Positions 22,851-35,426 are shown, counted from the first letter of the stretch. The stretch: DNA of 64,000 nt from Cranoglanis bouderius (GCA_023630585.1 CM042551.1:17860001-17924000), one strand, 5' to 3'. Numbers and translations are program-made. Notes: a model not told the origin generated them from the letters alone.

Positions 22851-23420
22851 GGTTCAGACGTTAATGAAAGAATCCAGGAGGACTAAGGGTATCCTAAGGA
22901 CTAGGGTATTGCTCAAAACCAGGAACAGGCAATAATCAGGTTATACAGGCATATAGGAACAGGCATATAATCATGTGACAAGGACTATGGACTTTCCCCC
23001 TTCCCTCCAGCAGCGGTCTTGCTCACTAGACTTCTAGCACGAAGGAGGCAGGTTGAACCAACAAGTAATGATTGTTCTCACCTGTGTGTTATTACCAGCA
23101 GCCTATTTACAGTTGGTTTTCCTCCCAATAGGGGTGGTGAGCCAAAGAGATGGAGCTCTCCACACAAAACTTGAACTTGAATTTGGTGAAGCTGTGAACT
23201 GTTTGGTCTGTGATTGTTTTTTTTTTTTTTTTGTGGTTTTTTTGTGCATTCAATTTGATGAGAATGTGTGCTGAAAAGCACTTGGTGAAGTTAAAAAAGA
23301 CTGGAAATAAAAAGAAAACCAAAAGGTCCACCAGTCTTTACGAGACCCACAAATCTCCCCCAAATCATTGCTTTTCAACCACCATATTTTCTGCCATTTC
23401 AGAAATGGTTTGAATCACTG
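22851..23420. other. Unclassified sequence with a Tc1-like relic
   Basis: 22851-23330 is not recognised. 23345-23395 ('aatcattgcttttcaaccaccatatttt') repeats the start of the relic at 9839 and may be another piece of the same Tc1-like family. Confidence 0.35.
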
Positions 23421-26400
23421 CTGTACTAGAACAATTTTGGCCTGCATTTTGGGGAAATAAACCAAATTCTGCGACGTTTTGCTTTACAATGATAAAAATG
23501 GGGTTCACTGACTTCACTATTATCCAGCTTTCAAAATGTCATGGTATTTTGTGAATAATGGTAATGTCAGTCATACCGTCTACTCAAAACAGTAATTAAC
23601 TAAATTTCTTTAGTGGATGATGTGAGTTTTGAAATTCTCATAGTAAAACAATTAAAAATTGTTCATAATGATAATGTCAGCCATGTCGACTAATCATTAC
23701 AATGATTATAAAATGCCTGCACTTGCGGCTTAAGCCTGCACCAACCTGACTAGCATTTCTTACAATAGCTCTTGTGTACTCTTTTGTATTTTATGTATTT
23801 TTTGTATTTTTTGAAGCGAGAGCATTCCAATTACCGTTCATCTAAAAACGGAATGAAATGTCAACTGTAATCAGCATGATCTGGGATTATGATAGAAATG
23901 CATTAATATGGAGACTTTCTCTTGCTGAATGTATTTGTACGGTCCAGTAGTCAGTACTTAGACTGAGTTATGTGCACCACCAAAGCACTGTATTTGTCTT
24001 TTTTTTTTTAGTTCAATATGCATTTGGATTTAAATGCCTTGTCAGGGATGATATTATTGTGGAACTTGATGAATGTTTTGTTTGGATTTTTTAAGAACGA
24101 ACATTATCTGTGACAAAATTGAAATGAGCTTAGTCTTTATTACAGCATAGGAGGTGTAATAAAATATCTGAGTAAAATCTGAGTAAAATCTCAGGCATAG
24201 GAAATGCTTAAACGCACTTCCCTCTAAGATGACTAAAACCTCAAATTCATAAAGTGATTTTTAACAGTTTGTACATGTCTTACAAATGGCATCCAAATGG
24301 TGTATACTGCCCATATTTTCTACATGTTGCTTCCTGACATTTATGTTAAGTCTGTTGCCACCCATTTTAGAAATAGTTTCTGTTTATGGCTTCACTTATA
24401 TAATATCCTATTTTAGAGGAAATTACCCAAAGAAAGCTGAACTTTGTAGTTAGTGTCCTCCTCATAAGGCCCATAACACTATTTATAAACCTAAGCCTGA
24501 GGATGTGTCTGGAAACTGAAAAGCTTTGGCTGTGCTCGGTTTAGATTTGATCAAATTGATCATGAAGCGTGGTGTTTCATTTTCACCTCCTTAGCTCAAT
24601 CAGGATATATTTTCCTCAAGTCAGTATCCATTCACCCGAGTCTGGGTGACATAGTCCACAAATACAATACTTTCTTACTTCATGTATAAAACCGCTGGTG
24701 TGTGTCATCCCTCAAATGAATATGCAGTATATTTAGCATTAAAATGTGGCTTATGGTCTTGCCATTTCTTTGTAAAATCACATTAGGATGTTTTTTCTTT
24801 TTGGAGGAAAAGAATAGGCAAAGAATAAATAAATAAATAAAATGTCAATTATATCTTTTCAAGTAGTTTTCTTTGAGCTTTGTACATTGAAATTAATCTT
24901 CCCTAAAGTCATTGGCATGGGCCTTGAATTAATTTATGCATCCTTTTTTGTGAATAGCACATTGGTAATCTATAGCTGTTACCTTGATTGCAACTGCTTT
25001 ATTTTAATTATTGCTCGTAGTTAAAGCCTCTGGCATCAGGAAGGTACCCAAGTGTTGTCAAAGGATGTAATTAACAAAAAAAAAGCATTTACACATATCT
25101 TCACTTCTGACTTTAACCCTATTATTAAATATAAGTATAGCTTAGAGGATCATGGATCTGAAGCACTACAAAACTCTACAGTGTTGAACTGCTGTAGTCC
25201 ATATTTCTAGGAACTGTGCGCAGGCTGTTTCCTGGTTTGTTAAGTCCAGACAGTGAGTGAACTATCGCTTGTTCACTGCCACCCTGAATTTTAGCAACAT
25301 GTAACAGACATTTATCCTCTGGTAATAGTTTTCATTTTAAATGTTCACTTTGCTATTTTGCCTGGCAATGTGTGAATCAATGTATAGTTGATAAACTATA
25401 CAGGACATACCTTATGTTTAATTAAACCATCAGTCCTTTCATGAGCTGACCTTTCTAAAAACTTTCTGTGAAAGCATATAGACATGAAGCCTGAAGCTAG
25501 TTTAGATGTGTGCACAGAATTTGATATTACAATAGGTAATTGCTGCTTCTAGCAGGCTAATTTTATTACTGAGGCAGCCAAAGGCGTCCCAACAACAACA
25601 ACAACAACAACAACTTTGCTTGGACCACTCCAGCCACTAATCACAATCTGTGCCCCCTATTTATGAACTCAGTCCTGGAGCAATGGCCTTACTTCAGTAG
25701 TTGCTGATTGAGACTTTAACTAGCCTTGAAAGTGAATTATACCATCTATATTGAAATATGGAGCTTGTTTTAGGTTATGAATGAAGCCACATGTAGCACA
25801 GTCTAGGTGCAGACTCTGCTGCTCTGCCAAGCAGGTCTAAAGAGGATTACAGTTGATTTAAGGGGTGTTCCTACTTATCTGTGTCGTATCTGTGGGTGGA
25901 CTGACTCACTATTTACATACTAATACTGAGACGCTGCAAAAGAATACAGCAGCAGCAATGATTCCAATACGCTTTAATAAATGGGCAGAGCAACACCATA
26001 AGACATGTGATTTGTTTTTGGTTATTTGTATTTATTTGTTCAGCATTTTTGTAGCAGTTTTTCTACGCTGCATTTGTTACTGCATTTTAAGGTATGTCCC
26101 ACAGGGCAGAAACACTGAACTAAGCATTAATAATCATAGTTACTTTTGTAACTCATATAAACTTTTTTTTTTTACAAGAACAATATATGGATGTAAAATA
26201 TTTAGTGGGTCCACATTAATTATTGCCATTCATTTCTGTTGTAGGGCCGATTTATAGCCTTTTTTAGGAAAGCCATTGCAGCTAGTAATGCTGCATTGTT
26301 ACTAATGTCCATTTTCAAGATCCATGGCTTGGCTGAGTTCTGTGACATTTCAACATGGAGGTGCACATAGCATAGAACAAGAAATAGTTGTGTTATAAGT

Positions 26401-27014
26401 GTGCTTTAAGCTGATGTTTAAGTTTATATTGTAGTTTGGTATGCATTAAACTAAATGCTTAATTTGAATGGCTGATTAGTTTTTTTTTTTGTTTTTTTTT
26501 TTAACTAAACACTTTAAAAGGTGAATTACCATGGCCTGTATCCTTCATCCTCTATTAAAATGAATGAAGCACTAACTAAAGAATTCTTCTAAAAAAGCTA
26601 TTTAGAATTGTTGATATCCACAAATAGACCAAACAAGTGGTAGTTTGCTATGAGCATCCATCCCCCCCACCAATTTCTTCAAATCTCATAAATGCTCCAA
26701 GGTGTGTAGTAGTTCAGAGTGAGAAAATACAGAGTTCCCAGTTGTCGTTAATATAAGCATAATGTTTGTATGTTATTACAGCATTCTGATTAGGGACATG
26801 TAGATAGACCTCAGGGGCAGATGCTCAGATGAAAAAGACCATCTGCACTGTCATACAGTCAGTGAAATATTATCTGTATATTAGTAGTGATGCAATATGG
26901 TGTTGGTATCAGTGTTGGCAAATTGCCAGACATAACCTAGTTCAGTCAAAACAATAACATGTAAGATTTGAAGAGAGTACTATACTCTAGAATAGAATAC
27001 TCTAAAATACTACT
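23421..27014. other. Long AT-rich non-coding stretch
   Basis: No gene or interspersed repeat recognised over about 3.6 kb. Contains an (AAC)n run near 25588-25613 and a motif-rich block at 24880-25025 ('ggccttgaattaatttatgc', 'tttattttaattattgctcg') that could be a conserved regulatory element. The 130-codon frame at 25865-26257 has no recognisable domain. Confidence 0.4.
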
Positions 27015-27452
27015 ATGGCAGAAATTTTGTCAGAGAAGTGCAGACTTGCCTTTTCCTCAACTGGATCATCATCTCTTCAGTGCTGTGCCTACCCCCAAAC
27101 AAACACTTCTGCCCACCCTGGTATAATTCCTTCCATCTGGGGTATTCCTTCACAGACCAGGTCAATTGGTCCCAATCTAGAAAACTGGCCCAGCCCCAGG
27201 AGAAGACAATTTTACAAGCTTCAGGCTCCTGAGCACTTCAATTCTCCACCAACCTCCAACCTCAGGTACATGCTGGAAAGAATTCTGGAGCTCCAGACCC
27301 CCAACCTCAAAGTCCAGTTAGTAGAACTAATCTGCAACCCAGAACTAACAATTCCTAAGCATGTGGCCTGGTTGACCTTCCAGATGACCTTCCAGAAAAG
27401 AAACTCAAGTGGACAGTGCCATATATCTGCACCCTCTGGGGGACCCAACTAG
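27015..27452 (+). CDS. Unassigned 145-codon open frame
   Basis: The longest plus-strand open frame not explained by a repeat. It is rich in Pro, Ser, Asn and Gln, with no signal peptide, membrane segment or motif I recognise. A second frame in the same place is also open for 64 codons, and base composition is higher in C than the neighbourhood, which suggests an old retroelement fragment rather than a host gene. No splice or promoter signals support it. Confidence 0.15.
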   Translation: MAEILSEKCRLAFSSTGSSSLQCCAYPQTNTSAHPGIIPSIWGIPSQTRSIGPNLENWPSPRRRQFYKLQAPEHFNSPPTSNLRYMLERILELQTPNLKVQLVELICNPELTIPKHVAWLTFQMTFQKRNSSGQCHISAPSGGPN

Positions 27453-27889
27453 AAGCACTCTTGCTGAGTAAAGTAAAGCTCATCTATTTGAACTAATCTA
27501 TGAATACTACTTTGGCTGTAATATATCCTATTAAAGTCACTTTATAGAGATGAAATTCACATTTTTCTGTTTTTAAAAAATAGCAAAAAATCTAAATGTA
27601 GAAGTGTTTTCAGGACCTTCAAAGCAACGGGAGTAGAATGTCAGAATTCTATCAATATACGCTATGACCTTTGCCTGAGAACATCAGTTACATATTTCTG
27701 AAAGACTGAAGGGGCATTGACCAAACCATTTGTAGTGGCTAGATGGGACGCTAATAGCAATAGAAGTGCACATGCTTTGGCCTTACTAAACACTTTAGAG
27801 GATTATAGAGGGATGCTTGATGCCAGCATTGTGACATTATGGAGACCAGGAGACCATCTTCTTATCAGACCATGAGATTTGAGGGTTAA

Positions 27890-28165
27890 ACATACATTTT
27901 CATTTATGGCATTTAGCAGATGACCTTATCCAGAGCGACTTACCGATGTGCTATTTCAAGTTCTTAGCAAAGAAGTAGATCTTTAATCTTCATTTGAAGA
28001 CAGCCAATGACCCAGCTGTTTGCACCAGGGGGATTCATTCCACCAGCTTGGGGTCAGTACAGAGAAGAGTCTTGATGCATGCCTTCCTTGTACGCTGAAA
28101 GATATTGGGTCCAATCGAGCCATGCTAGAGATCTTTGGCAAAGTTCTAGTTGATAAAGTTTCCCA
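27890..28165 (-). pseudogene. L2-like LINE 3' fragment
   Basis: On the minus strand the end of an RT/L2 open frame is readable ('RLFSVLTPSWWNESP', the counterpart of the LAPRWWNELP region at 39620). Stops follow, then the 3' UTR word whose complement is 'catttagcagatgaccttatccagagcgactta'. It is 5' truncated. Confidence 0.8.
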
Positions 28166-28439
28166 TCTTTATCATGTTGCTATGTCAGCAAGCACTGGAA
28201 AAATAGTGTCTGCATGATGCAACACTACTTTTATTAGAAATGGCTTAGGAGAGGGAAGTTGTGATAGACTTATTACATTATTGTGTAGTGAACTTAGTGG
28301 TGGGTGATCTGGCAAAAATATCATCACATGCTTTTCAGGCTCATGATCCACAATATGATCATGATTATTTTTCATGTTGTTTTGTTTTATTTTCCCAATT
28401 TTGGTCACCTTCCAATTCCTACCCACCAGCCAGCTCTTC

Positions 28440-28806
28440 ACTATCATACGACAGCTACCAACTGAACAGGGTGAAAGCTAAGATATGTTTCCTCCAAGAC
28501 ACATGAAACCAGCCCTGAAACATCTTTTCAAACTGCTGCTCATGCTGCATCACAGGTAGCATAACAAACTTGTAAGAAAGCACTGCCTGTCATCTTCTGC
28601 ATACATGAGCTTACAGACACCCACAATTGACTAGAGTCATTGTGATTGACAGGGGAGACAGAGTATGCCATCCCTCCCACCCAACAGCATGGCCAATTTT
28701 GCTTCTTCACCTGCTGAACATAGATGGCTGTGGCATCATTGGGATTCAAACTCACAGTCTCCTGACAGCAGGGCAAATGCTTTTCTGTTGTGCTACTTGG
28801 CTTTCA
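28440..28806 (-). mobile_element. tRNA-derived SINE (second type)
   Basis: On the minus strand the head is 'gccaagtagcacaacagaaaagc' with a B-box-like 'gagtttgaatccc'. A body follows ('caaaattggccatgctg', 'gggtgggagggatggcatac', 'gtctgtaagctcatgtatgc') and then 'gtcttggaggaaacat' at the 3' end. It is a different family from the SINE at 7189. No target duplication was confirmed. Confidence 0.8.
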
Positions 28807-29761
28807 TGTTGGCTTTTCAGATTATTTACAAGTTAGGTCACTTAGGCCAAAGTGTGCATTTCCTAACCAAATGTACTGTAAATATTTATGGTATTTATAT
28901 TTTGTTTTGATGGGTATTATATCCCTGGCCAGGTAAAATGTCATGGTATCAGGGATGTGTTTCCGATGCTTACTTGTTTTCTCATGCATCTTTCAAACAC
29001 CTTTGTTACCACTGTTTACTTTAGCCCTGTTATTGCTGCAGTGCCATGGCTGTGGCCAAAAGCCTGTGTTATCTGGCTTTTGCCATTCTCTTTGGGTGTT
29101 TTTTTTATTTATTTTTTTTAGGTGTTTAAACAGGTTTGTTGTGTTGGCTCCAGATGTGCCAATCTTGCCTTTGCATACAGTATTTTGAAAACAACCATTG
29201 TTTGCACAGTGTCCATTGTTCAAAATCCAAACCAATTCCATATAATTGGTATTGAATTTTTTTTAGGCACCAGTAACATGTGTTGTCAACCATGCTGTTG
29301 TGTTGCGCTCCACAAAATGAGGAAGAAACGTAATCTACTGTAAGGAACTGCCTAGTCTTGGCTAGTAACGGCTTGTTTGTGTGTCTGTCAGGGAGAATGA
29401 GAGCTGTACTGGTGAATAGCGTAATGTCTGGTTCACAAAACAATGAGCAGCTGCTCAGTGTGTACGAGTGCTTTTGTTCATGCGGAGGAGGATCACTATG
29501 CTCTGCTTCTTTCCACTGTTTCTCTGCGTAGATTGGTACTGGTTCTGTTGTCTGTGGTCTGAGCTGCCTCATAGCCATGCTGATGCTCACTCTCTGTGGC
29601 TCTGGGGCTTCACAGCATGGCGTTCATGGTGCTGATGCTCTGTGGCCTTGTGATTTTGAGAAATGTGGGTGGTGTCATAACACTGGTCTTTAAAATCAGA
29701 AAACAGCATTGTAAACAGTGCCATTGTTTATCTCAAGGATTGATTTTTCATGGTTAAATTA
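28807..29761. other. Non-coding DNA
   Basis: No gene or repeat recognised. Overlapping short frames on both strands (29126-29590 minus is the longest) show no domain. Confidence 0.45.
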
Positions 29762-30938
29762 CACCAATCAGCCACAACATTAAAGCCACCTGCCTAATAT
29801 TTTGTAGGTCCCCCTTGTGCTGCCAAAACAGCTCTGACCCATCAAGACATGGACTCCACAAGACCTCTGAAGGTGTTCTGTGGTATCTGGCACCAAAATG
29901 GTAGCAGCAGATCCTTTAAGTTGGGAGGAGGTCAGAATTGTTTGTTCAGCACATCCCACAGATGCTTGATTGCATTCATATCAGGGGAATTTGGAGGCCA
30001 AGTCAACACCTTGAACTCTTTGTCATGTTCTTCAAACCATTCCTGAACCATTTTTGAAGTGTGGTAGGGTGCATTAACCTACTGAAAGAGTCCAGTGCCA
30101 TTAGGGAATACCGTTGCCATGAAGGCATGTAATTGGTCTGCAGCAATGTTTAGGTAGGTGGTACGTGTCAATGTGACATCCACATGAATGCCAGGACCCA
30201 AGGTTTCCCAGCAGAATATTGCCAAGAGCATCACACTTCCTCCACCAGCTTGCCTCCTTCCGATGGTGTATCTTGGTGCCATCTTTTCCCCAGGTAAGCA
30301 ACGCACACTCACCCGGCTGTCCACAGGATGTAAAAGAAACTGTGATTCATCAGAACAGGCCACCTTCTTCCATTGCTCCATGGTCCAGGTCTGATGCTCA
30401 CATGCCCATTGTAGGTGCTTTCGGCAGTGGACAGGGCTCAGCATGGGCACTCTGACCGGTCTGTAGCTACATAGCCCCATACACAGCAAGCCGTGATGCA
30501 CTGTGTGTTCTGATACCTTTCTATCATAGCCAGCATGAACTTTTTCAGCAATCTGTGCTACAGTAGCTCTTCTGTGGGATTGGCCCAGACGGGCTAGCCT
30601 TCACTTCCGACAAACATCACTGAGCCTTGGCCACCCATGACCGGTTGTCCTTCCTTGAACCACTTTTGGTAGGTACTAACCACTGCATACCGGGAACACC
30701 CCACAAGACCTGCTGTTATGTAGATGCTCTGACTCAGTCGTCTAGCCATCACAATTTGGCCCTTGCCAGAGTCGCTCAGATCCTCACGCTTGCCCATTTT
30801 TCCTGCTTCCAACACATCAACTTTGAGAACTGACTGTTTACTTGCTGCTTCATATATTCCGCCCCTTGACAGGTGCCATTGTAACAAGATAATCAATGAA
30901 ATTCACATCACCTGTCAGTGGTTTTAATGTTATCAGTG
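29762..30938 (-). mobile_element. Tc1-like element (decayed)
   Basis: Flanked by TA at 29760-29761 and 30939-30940. The left end is 'caccaatcagccacaacatt'; the right end '..gtggttttaatgttatcagtg' has lost about 8 bp of the terminal repeat. It carries a minus-strand transposase pseudogene covering nearly the whole gene. Confidence 0.88.
29794..30797 (-). pseudogene. Tc1-like transposase pseudogene
   Basis: Starts at MGKREDLSDSGKGQIVMARR (ATG at 30797), with helix-turn-helix sequence 'GLVGCSRYAVVSTYQKW'. Relative to the remembered family sequence there are frameshifts near 30594-30600 and several stops. The first catalytic Asp survives (CSDESQF, near 30350). The box holding the second Asp is changed: CAG has become the stop TAG and GAT has become GTT (Val) near 30075-30082. 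The Glu position reads Lys (AIKHLW, near 29970). The gene is inactive at several independent points. The stop (TAG) is at 29794-29796. Confidence 0.85.
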
Positions 30939-30940
30939 TA

Positions 30941-32022
30941 TGAACAAGACTCCGCTTTACTTTAAGTGAGCTGTAAGCATAGCTGATGAGTGCTTGGTCA
31001 TCTTATCCTTTAAGCTGTGGAAATGTTTTCTTTAAAGAAGAGCACATGGAATTAACTAAAACAAGGGCCTATTATCAATTCGTCAAGTCAAGATAGCAAG
31101 TTAACAGAGTGATATCATATTCTATATCCTGCAAACATATTACAATTTCATAGCCTCAATGTAGTATCATAGGACTACAAGTTGTGCCCACACAATATAA
31201 AAAATAAACTGCAACAAAAAGGGATATGCTTGGGGCGACAATTTATTTAATTGTCACATTGTTAAATGGATGTGAGAGTAATACAGTTTGTTAGGGAAAA
31301 TAAAACCCAATGTGATCAATACTATATATTTGAATTCTGTCTGAAAGCAAAGAGAAATGCTTATAGTGTTGTGAGCAAATGTGTTATTTATGTGAAGTGT
31401 TACATAGTGTTCTGAGAATAATAATTGTCATTTGATGAATGTGCCAATGCAGGTGAGAAAATACTTAAAACATACTATATAAGATATGCATATTAAATAT
31501 ATTTCATATATACTTACAATCTATATTCAAAGATTCAAACAAATTAGGAAAAAGGGGTGCTCATTCAAGTGGATTTGAAACATGACCCATTCCAAGTGAA
31601 AACACAGTAAATTTATTTGCCTTCCAACTTTGTCTTTAGCATAATTAAATATGGTATGGTCATCAGTAATTATGAAATTGATTCAGGGTAAGTGATGAAA
31701 GAGGCACAACTGTTTGGCAACCAAATACCCTGTGTAACTTAAAGCTACAGTGTGTGGAACTTTCTTTCTGAAAAGAAAAAAGGAAAAGGAAAAATATGAT
31801 TATTCAGTCAAAAATCAATATAAAACTTGAACTGCTATGAGACACCCTGACAGTCCTGTAATAATAATTCACAGTCAGTGCTCAGTCAGGGGTGTCGAGT
31901 CAGAATTGGTGGCAAATTTGTACACAAATGTCATACACCCGCTCAGATACTTAAATGTGTATCATGTCTGAAATTTAGGTACAAAAGCAGTCCAGCAACA
32001 CAGGAGCCAGTAACCAATCAGG

Positions 32023-32024
<2 letters not shown>
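30941..32024. other. AT-rich non-coding DNA
   Basis: No gene or repeat recognised here. Confidence 0.45.
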
Positions 32025-32102
<78 letters not shown>

Positions 32103-32109
32103 AACAGAC

Positions 32110-32169
<60 letters not shown>
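32025..32169. repeat. (GA)n microsatellite, interrupted
   Basis: About 145 bp of GA with short interruptions (GGAGAG near 32086; AAACAGACAGACAG near 32101-32116). It creates spurious Arg-Glu and Leu-Ser frames. Confidence 0.97.
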
Positions 32170-32173
<4 letters not shown>

Positions 32174-32594
32174 AACAAACCAAACAAGATCAAGAGAGAT
32201 TATACTAAGGGGAAATATCGATATTATACTAATATAAGAGGAAAACGGATTCAGGCATGGTGGAGTTTTAGCTTTTTTGTTGCTGAATAGGTAAGGCACT
32301 CCTGCCAGTTTCTATTCCGTGCCATTATATTCGGCCTAAGACTGTCCATCTCATGACTACTGCCTGACTGGCATTGCACCAGTTTGGGAATGTCTGGGGA
32401 TCCCCCAGGAGGATCCAGAATCTGTGTCTGAGATAGAAATGTCTGGACTGATCTTCTCAACCTGTTGCCACCCTGAGTCCTAGCAGAAGAAGTGTACGGT
32501 GAATGAATGAATGATAAGGCATTTATTTGTTCACTAATTTGGTGGATATCTAGACTATGATGCTCACATTAAACATTCTTAGTACACTTAGTAC

Positions 32595-33095
32595 CATTTT
32601 TTAGTATAATATCCCAGAATCCAGTGTCACTGAGAGGAGGATGGGTTCCTTTTGGAGTCTGGTTTCTCTCAAGGTTTCTCATTAGGTATCTAAATCCATC
32701 CATCCATCCCTCCATTTTCCACACTGCTTATCCTACACAGGGTCACGGGGGAGCCTGAAGCCTATCCCAGGGAACTCGGGGCACATGGTGGGGGACAGTA
32801 ACACACACATTCATACATCCATTCACACACTACAGACAATTTGGAAAAGGCAGTCAGCCTGCAAAGCATGTCTTTGGACAGGGGGAGGAAACTGGAGTAT
32901 CTGGAGGAAACCCCCGAAGCACGTAAAGAAAATGGTGGGATTCGAACCCCCAACCCCAGAGGTGCGAAGCAAACGTGATAACCACCAAGTCATTGTGCCC
33001 CCCGGTATCTAAATCGTAACCTCTTAATCTCTAAATCTTAATTTCTTTAAAGATGCTTTGTGACTGTCTTTTGTTAAAAGCAGCTGAAATCAATA
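32595..33095 (+). mobile_element. Retroposon tail interrupted by a SINE
   Basis: 32630-32696 ('aggatgggttcc..tctcaaggtttctc') and 33004-33095 ('gatgctttgtgactgtcttttgttaaaagcagct') together match the 3' half of the retroposon at 52272-52859. The two halves are separated by the SINE at 32697-33003. Confidence 0.7.
32697..33003 (-). mobile_element. tRNA-derived SINE with 12-bp target duplication
   Basis: Minus strand. The head starts at 33003 ('ggggggcacaatgacttggtgg'), with a B-box-like 'gggttcgaatccc' and the same body as 7189. The tail is the (CCAT)n run at 32697-32715. GGTATCTAAATC is present at 32685-32696 and 33004-33015. Confidence 0.93.
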
Positions 33096-33630
33096 ATTTT
33101 GTTCTATACACTGTATTCTAGTGAGCTAGCTAGATCTAGTGGGCTAGCTCTATCAGCCTTGAAGATGTGTGGAATAATCTTCAATGCATATAGACTCAAG
33201 CCTAGACAGCAGCGTGCTTTGAGATTACAGTCGGGTAATCAAGAGGTTTTGGTATTGATTTAGCAATCTCAGCTGAGAGGTTCATGGTGTAGAAGGGTAC
33301 AGAACAACCCAAGTGATATTACAAAGTTTTCTTGAAATAGTAATATAATATATACATTGTTTTTTTTTTTGTTTTTTTTACCAGAGAGGGACAAAATTCC
33401 AAAATCTTACATCTAGCAGCTTAACATTTTTTATATTTCTTTTCACCAGATTATTTTACACCATGTGGAATACAATGCTCTAAACTGGTAAATGCATCTT
33501 TTCACAGGATACATTTGGATTCAAAAGAGGTGGTCTGTCTAATTTATTCATTTATCTATCTATTTATTTAGCTCTGGGATCTCTGGCCTCTCTGTTCTAT
33601 CCAGCTAATGGTGATTCAATTTCAAAACCA
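33096..33630. other. Non-coding DNA
   Basis: No gene or repeat recognised. A T-run lies near 33360-33379. Confidence 0.45.
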
Positions 33631-33639
33631 AGCTTTGTT

Positions 33640-33850
33640 TCCATGAGTGAGCCCGTGATGAGTGAGCCCGTGATTTCCACAATGTGAAATTGCCCTTACC
33701 ACATTAAAGGGCTAAATAGGAATGAGAAACTGTTTATTTTAATTGGCAACCAATTTCCCAGCTTTAATTGAATCACTTTCAGTGAATATCAATTCCCCTA
33801 AAGCTTTGCAGTTTAATTTTTCTGTAATAAAGCACCATTATTAAGGTCTG
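33640..33850. other. Candidate conserved non-coding element
   Basis: Non-repetitive and dense in homeodomain/POU-like words: 'tttattttaattggcaacc', 'agctttaattgaatcac', 'gaatatcaattcccc' and 'ctgtaataaagcaccatta'. There is no open frame. It is the most regulatory-looking block in the window by eye, but conservation is unproven. Confidence 0.3.
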
Positions 33851-34484
33851 ACTGGATACACATGAAAGCAAGATAAAAGAAAAATGGAGGCGTAGTGGTT
33901 TCTGTCAATTCACGATCTGGGCAAAGTCATCAAGCACACAGGTTTGGATGCAAACAGGTAAAGCTAGACAAGACAATACTCAATAAATAATCAAACTGAA
34001 GTCAAATGAAGCAAACTATGAGTAATATCACTGGCAAAGCAGGGGCAAGACTTTGCGCTGAATGTTTGAATGACCAGGAAATTTGAAATGCTGGGTGTGA
34101 TCTTGAATTGGTGTTCTGTATTAATAATAATGAGAACTGTAAACGAGTATACTGGTCTTGGTACATGTGATATGATCAATCGTGTAGTTCATTGGTAAGC
34201 TGGGGATTATTAGAGATCGTTGCTGGCATAGATGTGACAGGCAAATCTTGTCTTAGTATTAATAAGTTATTTTTGTCTTAGTATTAATAGGTTATTTTCA
34301 CTGACATGAAGGGATTCCTACAGAGAAAAAGAGAGACAGTAACTTCTGATTAATCATAAATCTCATACAGTCCATCAGTTTTAAAATGTTGTCATTCTAC
34401 TGTCTTTATCAACATGGAGTCATGGATTAGCTCTGAAATGGTACGACTTCCCGACTTCACTTCATCTTCTGCTCAGAGCTTCCT
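33851..34484. other. Non-coding DNA
   Basis: No gene recognised. A short tandem repeat of 'aagttatttttgtcttagtattaat' units lies near 34250-34310. Confidence 0.45.
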
Positions 34485-34945
34485 TTCACTTAAGAATCAC
34501 TTGCTGCTGCCGAGGATGGCCCCACACAAGTAACCCAAAGATTCGCCATGAGATTGCTGCAGATGGTATCACATGAATACCTTAAAGATGGCTGTGAATG
34601 GTCTCACTTGGATAGCCTAAAGTTTGTACTACTGAAAACTGTACGTAATTATAAGTCTCATTCATTAAACAGCGGATAACCTGGATAACATTAAACATTA
34701 AATCTAAAACTCTAATGAAATAAAAAGAACTTTGATGCTTTCAACACACTTAGCACTGCTTGGTTCTATAGTCTACAGCTGTGGAGAAGCAATGACTCGT
34801 ACTACCCGTCATGCAGAAGAGGATGGGTTTCCTTCTGAGTCTGGTTCCTCTCACAGTTTCTTCCTCATGTTGTTTCAGGGATCCTCATTGGGGATTCATA
34901 ACGTTGTTCACTGTTTAAAACATTATATAAATAAAATGTAATTAA
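34485..34945 (+). mobile_element. Catfish-type retroposon, diverged copy
   Basis: Shares its order of words with 52272-52859: 'gctgctgc.gaggatggccccacac', 'cccaaagat..gagattgctg..gatggta', 'taaagatggct', then 'gaggatgggtttcc..tctgagtctggttcctctcac' and 'ttaaaacattatataaataaa'. It lacks a coding frame. The family is known to me as a common fish repeat; the placement in catfishes is from memory. Confidence 0.65.
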
Positions 34946-35099
34946 ACTTCTACTAGATGACCCTATTACAGTGTTATTGATATAGCTGGGAATAGTACAG
35001 TTTACATAATACATCAAAAGGGATGTTGGGCCTTGATATATATGATATGTATGTATGGTATGTTCTTTTTCCTGTAAATAACTTTTTTCCATGAAAAAG

Positions 35100-35101
<2 letters not shown>

Positions 35102-35142
<41 letters not shown>
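35102..35142. repeat. (TG)n microsatellite
   Basis: About 20 TG units. Confidence 0.97.
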
Positions 35143-35144
<2 letters not shown>

Positions 35145-35367
35145 TGGTTGGAGGGTTGGATGTGGTAGACACTACATATCTGGTGAGTGCATCTCATCAC
35201 TCACAGACAAACAAAATATGTGGTAGCTGAAAATCTATTATATAGAGTTTCAGCTTCTTACTGATGTGCAGTGTGCATCAGCTGGGATTGTGTAAAGCTC
35301 CTTGTTTGTTCCAGGCTGAAATGTGTTCTAGTGTGATTATTTTTCTCAATAGTATCACAGTAGGAAA

Positions 35368-35368
<1 letters not shown>

Positions 35369-35425
<57 letters not shown>
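35369..35425. repeat. (ATT)n microsatellite
   Basis: About 19 ATT units. Confidence 0.97.

Positions 35426-35426
<1 letters not shown>

Noticed and set aside
22851..23060. Possible solo LTR
   Set aside because: There is no matching second copy, no TG..CA pair with a target duplication, and no PPT.
29126..29590. 154-codon minus-strand frame
   Set aside because: Low-information composition, overlapped by plus-strand frames, no motif, no repeat homology seen.
31878..32299. Arg-Glu and Leu-Ser frames on both strands
   Set aside because: Generated by the (GA)n tract; the same applies at 40264-40755.
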